Origin: Phil1 sp964612925
GTDB lineage: Bacteria > Bacillota > Clostridia > Christensenellales > CAG-138
Direction: 5' to 3'
Assembly (NCBI GenBank): GCA_964612925.1
Contig: CAZTFU010000023.1
Span: 1-29,438, forward strand
DNA length: 29,438 bases
Positions 8,177 to 15,944 of the stretch are shown here, in pieces (the stretch's first letter is position 1; each line of letters opens with the position of its first letter). The translations under genes and the position numbers were made by a program. Below the pieces are notes generated by a model. The model made no database searches, was not told the DNA's origin, and saw only the letters and a program-made list of their open reading frames with translations.

Positions 8177-9943
8177 ATGTACAAACGGATGTTATCAGTT
8201 CTGCTTGCGCTGCTGCTGTCGGTGTTGTGCGCTTGTGCGCCAAATGAAGCACCCGTCTCTGATGCGGAGTCCGAGCTTACACCCGATCAACCATCCGAAC
8301 CGAAGCCGCTGAAGCTGAACGTGGGTCAGACCGATATTGGCATTGAGACGGGCAACTATGCCCTGCGCAATTATCGCGGACAGTATCTGTTTTGTGAGTC
8401 GGGCACACTTGGGCTGCGCGATACGCCGTATCTGTGGTATTTTGACAACCGGGGCGACGGCTCGTTCCTGATTCAAGATGCACAGTCGCGGACTGTCATG
8501 CTGGATATTTACAATGCGCAGTACGATATCGGAAATCGCGTTACCGCCTATGCCTATACCGGCGATCCCGCGCAGCTATGGCAACTGACCGCACGGGACG
8601 ATACGTCGTTCTATATTGACTCGTTTGCCGAACCGTCACTGCGATTGAGCGTGTCGGGCGGCCGGTTCATGCTCGGCCGAACCGAGGACGCGGATGATAA
8701 CAATGTCTGGACGCTTTGGAGAGACGGCGATGAGATAGCACCTGACGCATTTATATCCGATGCGACGGAGTATTCGACTGACGATATCATTGCCCACTGG
8801 GATGAGGATGCGGCGTCTGCCGATAAATCCTATGACAGGAATGCGCAGTATCTATACTATGACACACTTCTTTACGGCGACCTCGATATCTATACAATCG
8901 ATTTTTGTACCGACGATGCGCCGCTCTATACCTACTACGCCCTGTGCGACTTCTATATGTCGCTTGACGGCCTGCGCGCACAGTCTGATTTTGCGTCTCT
9001 ACCCGACACCGAAATGAACACAATGGCAGGCGGTGCGTATGCAGGGCTTCAGACGCATGAAAGCGGCCCTGCGGCCATCATGTCGTTTTGGCACACGGAA
9101 TACATCGATACCGACGGACAGCGGCACTTGATTGAGGCAAAGCGTCTCTATCCCGCCGACGGCGAGACAAATCACTTTGGCAACGAGGGCACGGGAACGA
9201 ATTATTTTACGAACATCACTTGGGAACCGTCACACTGGTACCGTATGGTCATCCGCTGCTGGGATGATCCCGACACGCTCTCCACGCTGGTCGGCCAGTG
9301 GTTGTGCGATCTTGAAAGCGATGAATGGACGCTGATTTCTTATTTTGACACGGGCCTTCCCGATTCGGCGCTGAGCAGTGTGGGTCAGTTCCTTGAGAAC
9401 TGGGTGAACGAAACAAACGATCAGGTACGTTCGTGGAAGCTCAAAAACCTCTACGGGCGCGAAAAGCAGACCGCGCATTGGCACAGCCTGAGTGCGGAAA
9501 CCATGCAGGCAATTGATTTCGGCTCGCAGACAGGCGGCTATGAATACGGCGTCAAGGACAACTGCTTCTGGGGAAAGACCTGCGGCAAGGGCCGCGACAT
9601 GAAGGAAGATATTACTGCGGACGAGTTGACGCATATTTTCCGCATCATACAGCCGAACGAGCCGGAGTTTCCCGCGTGCGTTGAACCGTCACTGACGCTC
9701 ACAACCGAAGTCGGTACGCTGCACGCGGAATGGAGCCTTATCGGTTCCGCACCGCAGTGCACCGCATGTATTGAACTGCTTAGCGGGAATGGCGCCGTTG
9801 CCGCCTCGCTTGACATACCGCGTCCCGAGGTTCGCACGGCGGAGCTTGGCGGCCTTGCCGCAGGAACGTACACCGTTCGCTTGACCGTTACCGACCTATT
9901 CGGTCAGGAATTGATCACCGAGCAGAGCGTTGTGGTTTCATAG
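8177..9943 (+). CDS. DUF3472-like lipoprotein with ricin-type trefoil-like N-terminal region
   Basis: Predicted secreted lipoprotein of 588 residues; substrate unknown. A signal peptide ends LCAC, giving a lipidated cysteine. Residues about 45-185 resemble a carbohydrate-binding ricin B-type trefoil: GNYALRNYRGQYL, then repeated QxW-like stretches (PAQLWQL, NNVWTLW). Residues about 200-490 resemble DUF3472, with HWYRMVIRCW, a GQWLCDLESDEWTLI strand pair and QFLENWVNE, a family linked to carbohydrate-related surface proteins. The tail (about 500-588) looks like a beta-sandwich. The start at 8177 follows AAAAGGAG; an in-frame GTG at 8156 is less likely. Codon use differs from the neighbours: isoleucine is mainly ATT/ATC with only about four ATA by my count. 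With the flanking 14-bp direct repeats this suggests horizontal acquisition. Confidence 0.75.
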   Translation: MYKRMLSVLLALLLSVLCACAPNEAPVSDAESELTPDQPSEPKPLKLNVGQTDIGIETGNYALRNYRGQYLFCESGTLGLRDTPYLWYFDNRGDGSFLIQDAQSRTVMLDIYNAQYDIGNRVTAYAYTGDPAQLWQLTARDDTSFYIDSFAEPSLRLSVSGGRFMLGRTEDADDNNVWTLWRDGDEIAPDAFISDATEYSTDDIIAHWDEDAASADKSYDRNAQYLYYDTLLYGDLDIYTIDFCTDDAPLYTYYALCDFYMSLDGLRAQSDFASLPDTEMNTMAGGAYAGLQTHESGPAAIMSFWHTEYIDTDGQRHLIEAKRLYPADGETNHFGNEGTGTNYFTNITWEPSHWYRMVIRCWDDPDTLSTLVGQWLCDLESDEWTLISYFDTGLPDSALSSVGQFLENWVNETNDQVRSWKLKNLYGREKQTAHWHSLSAETMQAIDFGSQTGGYEYGVKDNCFWGKTCGKGRDMKEDITADELTHIFRIIQPNEPEFPACVEPSLTLTTEVGTLHAEWSLIGSAPQCTACIELLSGNGAVAASLDIPRPEVRTAELGGLAAGTYTVRLTVTDLFGQELITEQSVVVS

Positions 9944-9971
9944 TGGGTCTTGTGACTTAGCGCGCACAAGG

Positions 9972-9985
9972 TAACTTACGCCGCA
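9972..9985 (+). repeat. Right copy of 14-bp direct repeat flanking the lipoprotein gene
   Basis: TAACTTACGCCGCA, identical to 8138-8151, located 29 bp after the lipoprotein stop codon. Confidence 0.85.
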
Positions 9986-10023
9986 CGGAAGCCATGCCTT
10001 AACAGTCGATCATGCACCCATAT

Positions 10024-10056
10024 GGTCGCACCGCACAAAACGGCGCGGCCTTTTTT
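10024..10056 (+). terminator. Rho-independent terminator, plus strand
   Basis: Stem 10024-10033 (GGTCGCACCG) pairs with 10041-10050 (CGGCGCGGCC) around the loop CACAAAA, with one mismatch and one G-U pair, followed by six T. It would end the transcript of the lipoprotein gene and possibly the serine dehydratase genes. Confidence 0.85.
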
Positions 10057-10338
10057 GATGGGGAAGGGGGAACTACGCCATGTCAGTATGCCTCCCTTGT
10101 GTAAAGGGAGGTGGCAAAATCTCCGATTTTGGCGGAGGGATTGCCGAGACTTTGCGATACTTTTTCTCGCCCTCTCAGTCACGGTTTGCGCATTCGCGCC
10201 CTCTCAGTCTGCTTCGCTTAACGCTACGCAGACAGCTCAGCGCAAGGCACACCCTGCGGGCGTCCCATAGGGGGAGCCAAGCACAGTATCTCACTTCTCT
10301 TCCCCTTCCCCCACGATTAAGGCCGCATCCCATTGTGC
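10031..10338. repeat. Intergenic hairpin-rich element with imperfect inverted terminal repeats
   Basis: This accounts for most of the 450-bp gene-free stretch 9944-10393. The left arm (10031-10072) and the right arm (10298-10338, read on the minus strand) share CCGCACAA, six different bases, GCGGCCTT, six different bases, then a GGGGAAGGGG purine block. Inside are hairpins: CCTCCCTT/AAGGGAGG at 10091-10111 and GTCTGC/GCAGAC at 10207-10233, plus GCCCTCTCAGTC twice (10169 and 10198). No credible protein is encoded. It resembles the small interspersed intergenic repeats found in Clostridia, but family membership cannot be settled from one copy. Confidence 0.55.
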
Positions 10339-10349
10339 GGGAAGCGGCC
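10321..10349 (-). terminator. Terminator-like hairpin downstream of the XdhC gene
   Basis: On the minus strand GGCCGC-T-TCCC (10339-10349) pairs with GGGA-T-GCGGCC (10321-10331) around the loop GCACAAT, with one T-T mismatch. The T tract is short (TTAATCGT). It has the same design as the plus-strand terminator at 10024-10056, pointing the other way. Confidence 0.7.
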
Positions 10350-10393
10350 GTGTCTTACTTATGATATGGTGAGTGGCGGTTGGGATGCGTTCG

Positions 10394-11410
10394 TCAGTGC
10401 ATGGGGCAACCGGATTTGGTTATGCCGCGGCTTTCGCGCATAAGGGCGCGGTAGTATATCATTTCGCCCGCTATGCTTATTGCGATTTCTTCGGGAGTCA
10501 CGGCCTTTATTGCCGTGCCTATGGGCGAATGTACACGCGAAATGACTTCATCGTCAATGCCCGCTTCCCTAAGATGTTGATCTATGAACGCACGCTTACC
10601 GCGCGACCCTATAACACCCACATAGTACGGCGGATCCTTCAATAGCTGCTGTTGAAGCGTAAGGTCGTGGCTGTGGCCACTGGTCATTATAACAACATAA
10701 TCGTAGCTTTTCGGGTTTACATATTCGTCCAATTTATTATAATCGCCGAAGATAACCTTTTCCGCATCGGGGAAAAGAGCGGGGTTGGCAAGCTCAGCCC
10801 TATTTTCCATTACGGTCACGGCAAAGCCCACGCCGTTCAGCACGGGTACAAGTGCCTGCGCACAATGACCGCCGCCAAACAGCAGCACCTTTTCTTTTAT
10901 GGGCAGGGGAATGAAAAAACTGCCGTTTATCAATGCGTACATGCCTGCTTCAATGTCGGCGGGCACGTCGCACACATCGGAGCGCGGTGCATTTTCGGCC
11001 TTGATGCATGGCAACCCGTCAAGCCGCAGTACAAGCCAACCCGCACGCCCTTCATCAAGCATGTTGAGTGCCGCAGAGCATACCCCAAGCCATGCTTCAC
11101 TCTCAGCAGGGATATAGTTGAACCATGCGGTAATGTCCCCGCCGCACACCATGCCCGCGTTTTGCCCATGCTGAAGGGCAAAATCCGCAACGTCGTTTTC
11201 CTTTTTGGCAATAAGCGATTGTGCGTGGTGAATGCACATCAGCTCAATACTGCCGCCGCCCACGGTGCCCGTTATGCGCCCGTTCGTGCCGACAAGCATC
11301 TGCGTTCCCACGCCGCGCGGCGACGAACCCTTTTGCGCGGCTATGCTGACAAGCACAAGTTCGTTGCCGCATTTAAGCTCATGTAGCATCTTTTCAAGTA
11401 TCGGACGCAT
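10394..11410 (-). CDS. XdhC/CoxI family molybdenum-enzyme maturation protein
   Basis: XdhC-type proteins bind molybdenum cofactor and help sulfurate and insert it into xanthine-dehydrogenase-family enzymes. The 338-residue protein has the N-terminal XdhC/CoxI domain (KGSSPRGVGTQMLV, VGGGSIEL, MVCGGD) and the C-terminal Rossmann-type XdhC domain (VLLFGGGHCAQALVPVL, VIMTSGHSHD, YVGVIGSRGKR, HSPIG). The start at 11410 follows AAAGGGGA. It lies 33 bp after the binding-protein gene on the same strand, so the two are very probably one operon. No molybdenum hydroxylase subunit is encoded in this window, so its client enzyme must lie elsewhere. This linkage is the main reason to suspect that the adjacent transporter carries molybdate or tungstate. 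Confidence 0.85.
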   Translation of the reverse strand: MRPILEKMLHELKCGNELVLVSIAAQKGSSPRGVGTQMLVGTNGRITGTVGGGSIELMCIHHAQSLIAKKENDVADFALQHGQNAGMVCGGDITAWFNYIPAESEAWLGVCSAALNMLDEGRAGWLVLRLDGLPCIKAENAPRSDVCDVPADIEAGMYALINGSFFIPLPIKEKVLLFGGGHCAQALVPVLNGVGFAVTVMENRAELANPALFPDAEKVIFGDYNKLDEYVNPKSYDYVVIMTSGHSHDLTLQQQLLKDPPYYVGVIGSRGKRAFIDQHLREAGIDDEVISRVHSPIGTAIKAVTPEEIAISIAGEMIYYRALMRESRGITKSGCPMH

Positions 11411-11443
11411 AGTGTTTCCCCTTTGAATTAAAATAGGTAAATG

Positions 11444-12520
11444 TTAGGCCAATGTGCCGCTAAGCAGCTTTTCCATCAGCTCATCGGTCAGGTCAACGTG
11501 ATAGAACAGCTCGAAAAACTCGTGTATTTCGCCCGTCACGTCATCGCTTACGTATTCGGGATACACAAGCGCGGAAAAGTAACGCATACCGATTATGCGG
11601 TTGGGTCCCGGCGGGCGATCCACCCAGCTGAACGGCGCATTCGGCGTGCCGTATACCTTCAGTTCCTGCACCGCCTTCAGAGAAGCATAGTCGGGGTTGT
11701 TCAAAATGGCATCCGCCGCGGAGCCGCCGCTTATACTCGCCTTGGGTTCGCCGTTTACTATTATAACATCGGGATCCCATTTGAGTAACTGTTCCGCGGA
11801 AATCTGCACGCGGGATCCGTCCCCAAGCTCAAGATCCGCCACGTTTACGGCGTTTATCTTGTCAAGTATCTGCGCGTGGGAAGAACCGTTGGGCGCGGTT
11901 TCAAGCGAATCCTCACCGTTGCCGTAGTATACGCGCACCCTTTCTTCCTCGGGAATGTCGGCAAGGGCAGCTATGTCCTCAAACGTCTTTTCCGCATAGG
12001 CGGCAAGCTTTTCGGCCTGTTCCTCGGCACCGAGCAAGCTGCCAACAAACCTTAATGCTTCGGCTGAATTGTCAAGGTCGCTGTCAACCGCCACAACGGG
12101 TATGCCAAGCTTTTCACTCAGCTCATCACAGGAAGATATGAGCGAATCGTTTATTGTGCCGCAGCTTATCGCAATGCTCGGCGCGGCGGCGATAACGGCC
12201 TCGTAATTCGTGCCGTCACCCTGACCGAAGTTGGGCAAGTCGTGATATTGTTCGAGTATTATGGCCTTTTCCGTATCGTTAAGGTCGTAGTTCCAGTTGA
12301 GCAGCTTATCGGGCGCGACCATATATATGAATATGGCGGCCACGGCTCCGCTTGAAAATACCGTGTCCACATTTTCGGTCACGGTAACTTCGCGCCCCGC
12401 CATGTCGGTTATGGTGCGCGTGCCGCCGCCCGATACGTTGCCGTTCGCACAGCCCGCAAGCAGGCTTGCGCTCAGCACCGCACTAAGCAGTACAGCAACA
12501 AGCTTTTTCTGTTGTTTCAT
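11444..12520 (-). CDS. Substrate-binding lipoprotein of a FecBCD/BtuFCD-type ABC transporter, possibly molybdate or tungstate
   Basis: Extracellular binding protein for the divergently encoded permease and ATPase. With the ATG at 12520 (Shine-Dalgarno GGAGG) it has 358 residues, a signal peptide with lipobox LLAGC, and a helical-backbone binding-protein fold typical of the iron-siderophore/cobalamin/MolA cluster (RTITDMAGREVTV at the start of the mature part, PSIAISCG, WDPDVIIVNG). The segment PFSWVDRPPGPNRIIG is characteristic of a subgroup usually annotated as iron transport; the H. influenzae molybdate-binding protein MolA belongs to the same broad class. Linkage to xdhC favours molybdate or tungstate, but this is inference. 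A TATAAT on the minus strand at 12570-12575 could be its -10 box, without a clear -35. Confidence 0.82.
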   Translation of the reverse strand: MKQQKKLVAVLLSAVLSASLLAGCANGNVSGGGTRTITDMAGREVTVTENVDTVFSSGAVAAIFIYMVAPDKLLNWNYDLNDTEKAIILEQYHDLPNFGQGDGTNYEAVIAAAPSIAISCGTINDSLISSCDELSEKLGIPVVAVDSDLDNSAEALRFVGSLLGAEEQAEKLAAYAEKTFEDIAALADIPEEERVRVYYGNGEDSLETAPNGSSHAQILDKINAVNVADLELGDGSRVQISAEQLLKWDPDVIIVNGEPKASISGGSAADAILNNPDYASLKAVQELKVYGTPNAPFSWVDRPPGPNRIIGMRYFSALVYPEYVSDDVTGEIHEFFELFYHVDLTDELMEKLLSGTLA

Positions 12521-12578
12521 GTGCTTTCCTCCGTATTTTATTATTCGTATTGTCAATCCGTATGTGTTTATTATAGAA

Positions 12579-12607
12579 TTGACACGGAACGATGTGTGCG
12601 TTATACT
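12579..12607 (+). promoter_or_regulatory. Sigma-A promoter of the permease-ATPase operon
   Basis: TTGACA (12579-12584), 17-bp spacer, TATACT (12602-12607). Transcription would start near 12614, leaving about 95 nt of leader before the ATG at 12710. A second TATAAT at 12683-12688 lies closer to the gene but has no well-spaced -35 box. Confidence 0.75.
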
Positions 12608-12709
12608 TTTTGGAAGCGAATGACTTTTGAAAGAATAACGCTATGTGAAGTTTACCATCGGTTGCATTATCTGTCAATGATTTATAATTGTAGCCGCACG
12701 GAGAGTTTT

Positions 12710-13750
12710 ATGGAAACAAACGATATTGAAATACTGAAAGCGGCCGAACAGCGGCGCAGATATTCCGTAACGCTTATAGTAATGCTTGCGTTGCTTGTTG
12801 TAATAACGCTTGCTTCATTTTATATAGGGTATTATCCGCTTACGCCCACCGAAGTGGTGTTGGCGTTTTTATCGCGCCTTGGCTACAAGGGGGAAATACT
12901 TCCGCAGGCCGTAACCATATTCTGGAACATACGCCTTCCGCGCATATTGTCCGCACTGTTTATAGGCGCATCGCTGTCCGTTGCGGGTGCAGCGTATCAG
13001 GGCATGTTCAGGAACCCATTGGTATCGCCCGACATACTGGGCGTGTCAAGCGGGGCAAGCCTTGGTGCGGCATTTGCAATACTTTGCGGCGCGGCAAGCT
13101 GGACGGTACAGCTCAGCGCGTTTGCGGGCGGCGTTATCGCGGTGGCCGCATCGTACATGATAAGCCGCGCTTCGCCCTATTCGCGCACACTCAGCCTTGT
13201 ACTGACGGGCTCCATGGTAATGTCGCTGTGCAATGCGGGCGTAACTATGATAAAATACGTTGCCGACCCGAACGATGTGCTTCAGCAGATAACATTTTGG
13301 CTTATGGGCAGCCTTACCAAAACGACCATGGAAAGCTTTTTGTGGAGCTTTATACCCATGGTAACGGGTCTTGCGGTGATATTCATATTCCGCTACAGAA
13401 TAAACCTTTTAACCCTTGATGAGGAGGAAGCGAAAAGCCTTGGCATAAACGTAAAACGCTATAGGCTTATATTCATAATCGCGTCCACGCTTTTAAGCGC
13501 GGCATCCGTGTGCTTGGGCGGACTTATCGGCTGGGTTGGGCTGATGATACCGCACCTTGCGCGTTCCCTTGTCGGCACGGACAATTCGCGCCTTATTAGC
13601 GCAAGCGCAATACTCGGAGCGCTCTATCTTTTGCTGATGGATGACATTGCAAGGAGCGTACTGTCCATGGAACTGCCGCTTGGCGTGGTGACAAGCATAA
13701 TGGGTGTGCCGTTCTTTATACACCTTATTTTAAGGAAAAAGGCGAGGTGA
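12710..13750 (+). CDS. FecCD/BtuC-family ABC transporter permease
   Basis: Integral membrane subunit that forms the transport channel for the binding protein encoded divergently. The 346-residue protein is strongly hydrophobic with about ten predicted membrane segments. It has family motifs RLPRILSALFIGASLSVAGA, MFRNPLVSPDILGVSSGA and, near the C-terminus, GLIGWVGLMIPHLAR, the stretch that contacts the ATPase. The start at 12710 is preceded by CGGAGAG; upstream in-frame codons back to 12512 would cover the promoter and antisense part of the binding-protein gene, so they are not used. It overlaps the ATPase frame at 13747-13750. Confidence 0.9.
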   Translation: METNDIEILKAAEQRRRYSVTLIVMLALLVVITLASFYIGYYPLTPTEVVLAFLSRLGYKGEILPQAVTIFWNIRLPRILSALFIGASLSVAGAAYQGMFRNPLVSPDILGVSSGASLGAAFAILCGAASWTVQLSAFAGGVIAVAASYMISRASPYSRTLSLVLTGSMVMSLCNAGVTMIKYVADPNDVLQQITFWLMGSLTKTTMESFLWSFIPMVTGLAVIFIFRYRINLLTLDEEEAKSLGINVKRYRLIFIIASTLLSAASVCLGGLIGWVGLMIPHLARSLVGTDNSRLISASAILGALYLLLMDDIARSVLSMELPLGVVTSIMGVPFFIHLILRKKAR

Positions 13751-13755
13751 CGAAC

Positions 13756-14559
13756 ATGCTGCTTGAAATTGATTCCGTCCGCGGCGGTTATGGCAACGGT
13801 GACGTTGTAAAGGGCGTAAGCTGTTTTGCGGATAAGGGGGATGTATTGTGCCTTGTCGGGCCGAACGGTTGCGGCAAAACAACGCTTTTTCGCCTGATAC
13901 TCGGCTCTGTGCCCATGTCGGGCGGCAGCATAAAAATAGACGGAAGACAGCTTAATACCCTTAGCGCAAGGGAGCTTGCGAACCTTGTTGCCTACATTCC
14001 GCAGTACCATTCGCCCGTGTTCGAATACACTGTGCTTGAGGTGGTAACGATGGGGCGCGCGTCGCACTTTTCCGCATTTGAAAGTCCAAAGAGCGTGGAC
14101 AGGGATGCGGCGTTCGAGGCACTTAAAAAGGTCAATGCACTGCACCTTGCGAATAAAAAATACACCGCGTTGAGCGGCGGGCAAAGGCAGCTTGTGCTGA
14201 TTGCCCGTGCGATATGCCAAGCGTCAAAGCTTATAATAATGGATGAGCCCGCGGCAAATCTTGATTATGCCAACCACAGGCTTTTGATGGATGTGATAGC
14301 TCAGCTTGCAGAGGACGGCTATTGCGTGCTTATCTCAACGCACAGCCCCGAGCATCCTTTTGCAATCGGCACAAAGGTACTATTGATGAAGGATGGTTGC
14401 GTAAGCCGATTCGGCAAGCCGCAGGAGGCCATAACAAGCGAAAGCCTTTATTCCGTATACGGCATTGAGATGGACGTTATATCCGTATTTGACCGATACG
14501 GCGCACGGCGCACGATATGCCTGCCCGTAAGGCCGAATAACCCACTAAGTCCGAATTAA
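13756..14559 (+). CDS. ABC transporter ATP-binding protein, FepC/BtuD type
   Basis: Cytoplasmic ATPase that powers the adjacent FecCD-type permease. The 267-residue protein has the Walker A motif GPNGCGKTT, Q-loop YIPQYH, ABC signature LSGGQRQL, Walker B LIIMDEP and the H-loop STHSPEH. I prefer the ATG at 13756 because GAGGTGA lies six bases upstream; a GTG at 13747, overlapping the permease stop, is the alternative. It is the last gene of its unit and is followed by a strong hairpin terminator. Confidence 0.92.
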   Translation: MLLEIDSVRGGYGNGDVVKGVSCFADKGDVLCLVGPNGCGKTTLFRLILGSVPMSGGSIKIDGRQLNTLSARELANLVAYIPQYHSPVFEYTVLEVVTMGRASHFSAFESPKSVDRDAAFEALKKVNALHLANKKYTALSGGQRQLVLIARAICQASKLIIMDEPAANLDYANHRLLMDVIAQLAEDGYCVLISTHSPEHPFAIGTKVLLMKDGCVSRFGKPQEAITSESLYSVYGIEMDVISVFDRYGARRTICLPVRPNNPLSPN

Positions 14560-14578
14560 AAGCATATAATGCGAAAAA

Positions 14579-14604
14579 ACGGCCTGTACTCGGTACAAGG
14601 CCGT
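14579..14604 (+). terminator. Terminator after the ABC transporter ATPase gene
   Basis: ACGGCCTGTAC and GTACAAGGCCGT pair with one bulged base around the loop TCG, followed by GCGTTTATT. The T tract is modest, but the stem is long and lies 20 bp after the stop codon. Confidence 0.75.
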
Positions 14605-14704
14605 GCGTTTATTCCGTGCCGCTTTAGAGCAATTCCATTATGCTATAGGGTAAAATCAATATTGCAATGGCGAAATGCGTTATGATGTTATATAATATCT
14701 AATG

Positions 14705-14745
14705 TGGCGAAATGCGCCAAAACATAAACAAAAATACATTATACT
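14705..14745 (+). promoter_or_regulatory. Palindrome and -10 box upstream of the P1 peptidase gene
   Basis: TGGCGAAATGCGCCA (14705-14719) is a perfect inverted repeat with five-base arms. It lies 20 bp before a TATACT box (14740-14745) that has no recognisable -35 hexamer. The left half, TGGCGAAATGCG, also occurs at 14668-14679. The site may bind a regulator in place of a -35 contact. Confidence 0.4.
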
Positions 14746-14763
14746 TGTAATTGGAGGGTACCG

Positions 14764-15795
14764 ATGGGCGTACAGAAAGAACTCGGTTTTGCATTGGGCA
14801 GAATGGATAAGGGCAGCAGGAACAAGATAACCGACGTTCCGGGCGTTAAGGTTGGGCATGTGAGTATTCACAACGGTGATATTCACACGGGCGTGACCGC
14901 CGTTTTGCCCCACACGGGCGACATGTTTCACGATAAGTGCATTGCCGCAAGCCACGTTATAAACGGATTCGGCAAAAGCGTGGGCCTTGTTCAGGTGGAT
15001 GAGCTTGGCACCATCGAAACGCCGCTGCTGCTTACAAACACGCTTTCCGTGGGAACGGTATCGACGGCGCTTGTTAAGTATATGCTTGAGCGCAACAGTG
15101 ACATAGGCGTTGATACCGGCACCGTAAACCCAATGGTATTCGAATGTAACGACGGCCATCTTAACGATATTCGCGGCTTGCACGTTACCGAACAACACGC
15201 GCTTGACGCACTTAAAAACGCCGATGACGATTTTGAAGAAGGCGCGGTGGGCGCGGGCTGCGGCATGAGCTGTTATTCGCTAAAGGGCGGCATAGGCTCA
15301 GCAAGTCGCACGTTCGAGCTTTACGGCAACAAATACACCGTTGGCGCACTGCTGCTTACGAATTTCGGCACACTGAGGGACCTTATGGTCGGCAGCGAAC
15401 ACTTGGGCGAAAAGCTTTATCAAAAAAAGGAACTTGAAAACCGCGACAAGGGCAGCGTGATAATAATAATCGCTACCGATGCGCCGCTAAGTTCTCGCCA
15501 GCTCCGCCGCGTTGCCCGCCGCGCACAAAGCGGCCTTGCAAGAACGGGCACGATAAGCGGCAACGGCTCGGGCGAAATAGCACTTGCTTTCAGCACCGTG
15601 AACCGCATACCGCATTATTCGCCAAACAAGCCGATAAGCATAGATACCTTCTACGAGGACGACATGGATTATGTGTTCCGTGCCGCAATAGAATGCGTTG
15701 AGGAAAGCGTGATAAGCAGCCTTACCCATGCCGAGCACATAGTTGGCATACGCGCTCACGAAAGGGAAACGCTGCTTGAGCTTATGAACAAGTAA
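14764..15795 (+). CDS. P1-family (DmpA-like) aminopeptidase
   Basis: Member of the N-terminal-nucleophile P1 peptidase family, which includes the L-aminopeptidase/D-esterase-amidase DmpA and beta-peptidyl aminopeptidases. These cleave N-terminal, including D- or beta-linked, residues from short peptides, and mature by self-cleavage before a serine. Seen: ITDVPGVKVGHVS near the N-terminus, VGAGCGMSCYSLKGGIGSAS in the middle, and NRDKGSVIIIIATDAPL, where Ser231 after Gly is the expected nucleophile and cleavage site. RRVARRAQSGLARTG follows. The protein has 343 residues and no signal peptide, so it is cytoplasmic. The start at 14764 follows GGAGGG with good spacing. It lies directly before, and in the same direction as, the peptide-salvage operon but has its own upstream region. 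Confidence 0.88.
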   Translation: MGVQKELGFALGRMDKGSRNKITDVPGVKVGHVSIHNGDIHTGVTAVLPHTGDMFHDKCIAASHVINGFGKSVGLVQVDELGTIETPLLLTNTLSVGTVSTALVKYMLERNSDIGVDTGTVNPMVFECNDGHLNDIRGLHVTEQHALDALKNADDDFEEGAVGAGCGMSCYSLKGGIGSASRTFELYGNKYTVGALLLTNFGTLRDLMVGSEHLGEKLYQKKELENRDKGSVIIIIATDAPLSSRQLRRVARRAQSGLARTGTISGNGSGEIALAFSTVNRIPHYSPNKPISIDTFYEDDMDYVFRAAIECVEESVISSLTHAEHIVGIRAHERETLLELMNK

Positions 15796-15832
15796 AACAA
15801 GGTAAAATGCGCCGCATAAAAGCAAATATTCG

Positions 15833-15861
15833 TTGCGAAAGGCGCGAATAAAGGGTACAAT
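15833..15861 (+). promoter_or_regulatory. Promoter of the NlpC/P60 to racemase operon
   Basis: TTGCGA (15833-15838), 17-bp spacer, TACAAT (15856-15861). The leader of about 75 nt contains a small hairpin GCCCG-TTT-CGGGC just before the Shine-Dalgarno AAAAAGGAG. Confidence 0.65.
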
Positions 15862-15944
15862 AATAGCGGCTTATCGGTCGATTTGCCGCAAGCTGACAAC
15901 AAAATGTTTATTTTGCCCGTTTCGGGCGGAAAAAGGAGAACAAA

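Larger units (their letters stand above)
8138..9985 (+). other. Candidate inserted segment bounded by direct repeats
   Basis: The 14-bp repeats at 8138-8151 and 9972-9985 bracket exactly one gene, the lipoprotein at 8177-9943, whose codon use is unlike its neighbours. The repeat unit length is 1834 bp. No transposase or integrase is encoded inside, so this is a passive cargo, a remnant, or a recombination product. The mechanism is inference; the repeats and the codon difference are seen. Confidence 0.5.

Noticed and set aside
10022..10364. Short plus-strand open frames in the intergenic element
   Set aside because: They run through terminator hairpins and inverted repeats, lack ribosome sites and encode no recognisable protein.
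10652..11386. Long plus-strand open frame opposite the XdhC gene
   Set aside because: It is antisense to a gene with clear XdhC motifs, has no Shine-Dalgarno at a sensible start, and its protein is low-complexity in Ala, His and Arg with no family resemblance.
12570..12598. Minus-strand promoter for the binding-protein gene
   Set aside because: The -10 TATAAT at 12570-12575 is good, but no -35 hexamer occurs at 15-19 bp; not listed as a separate feature.
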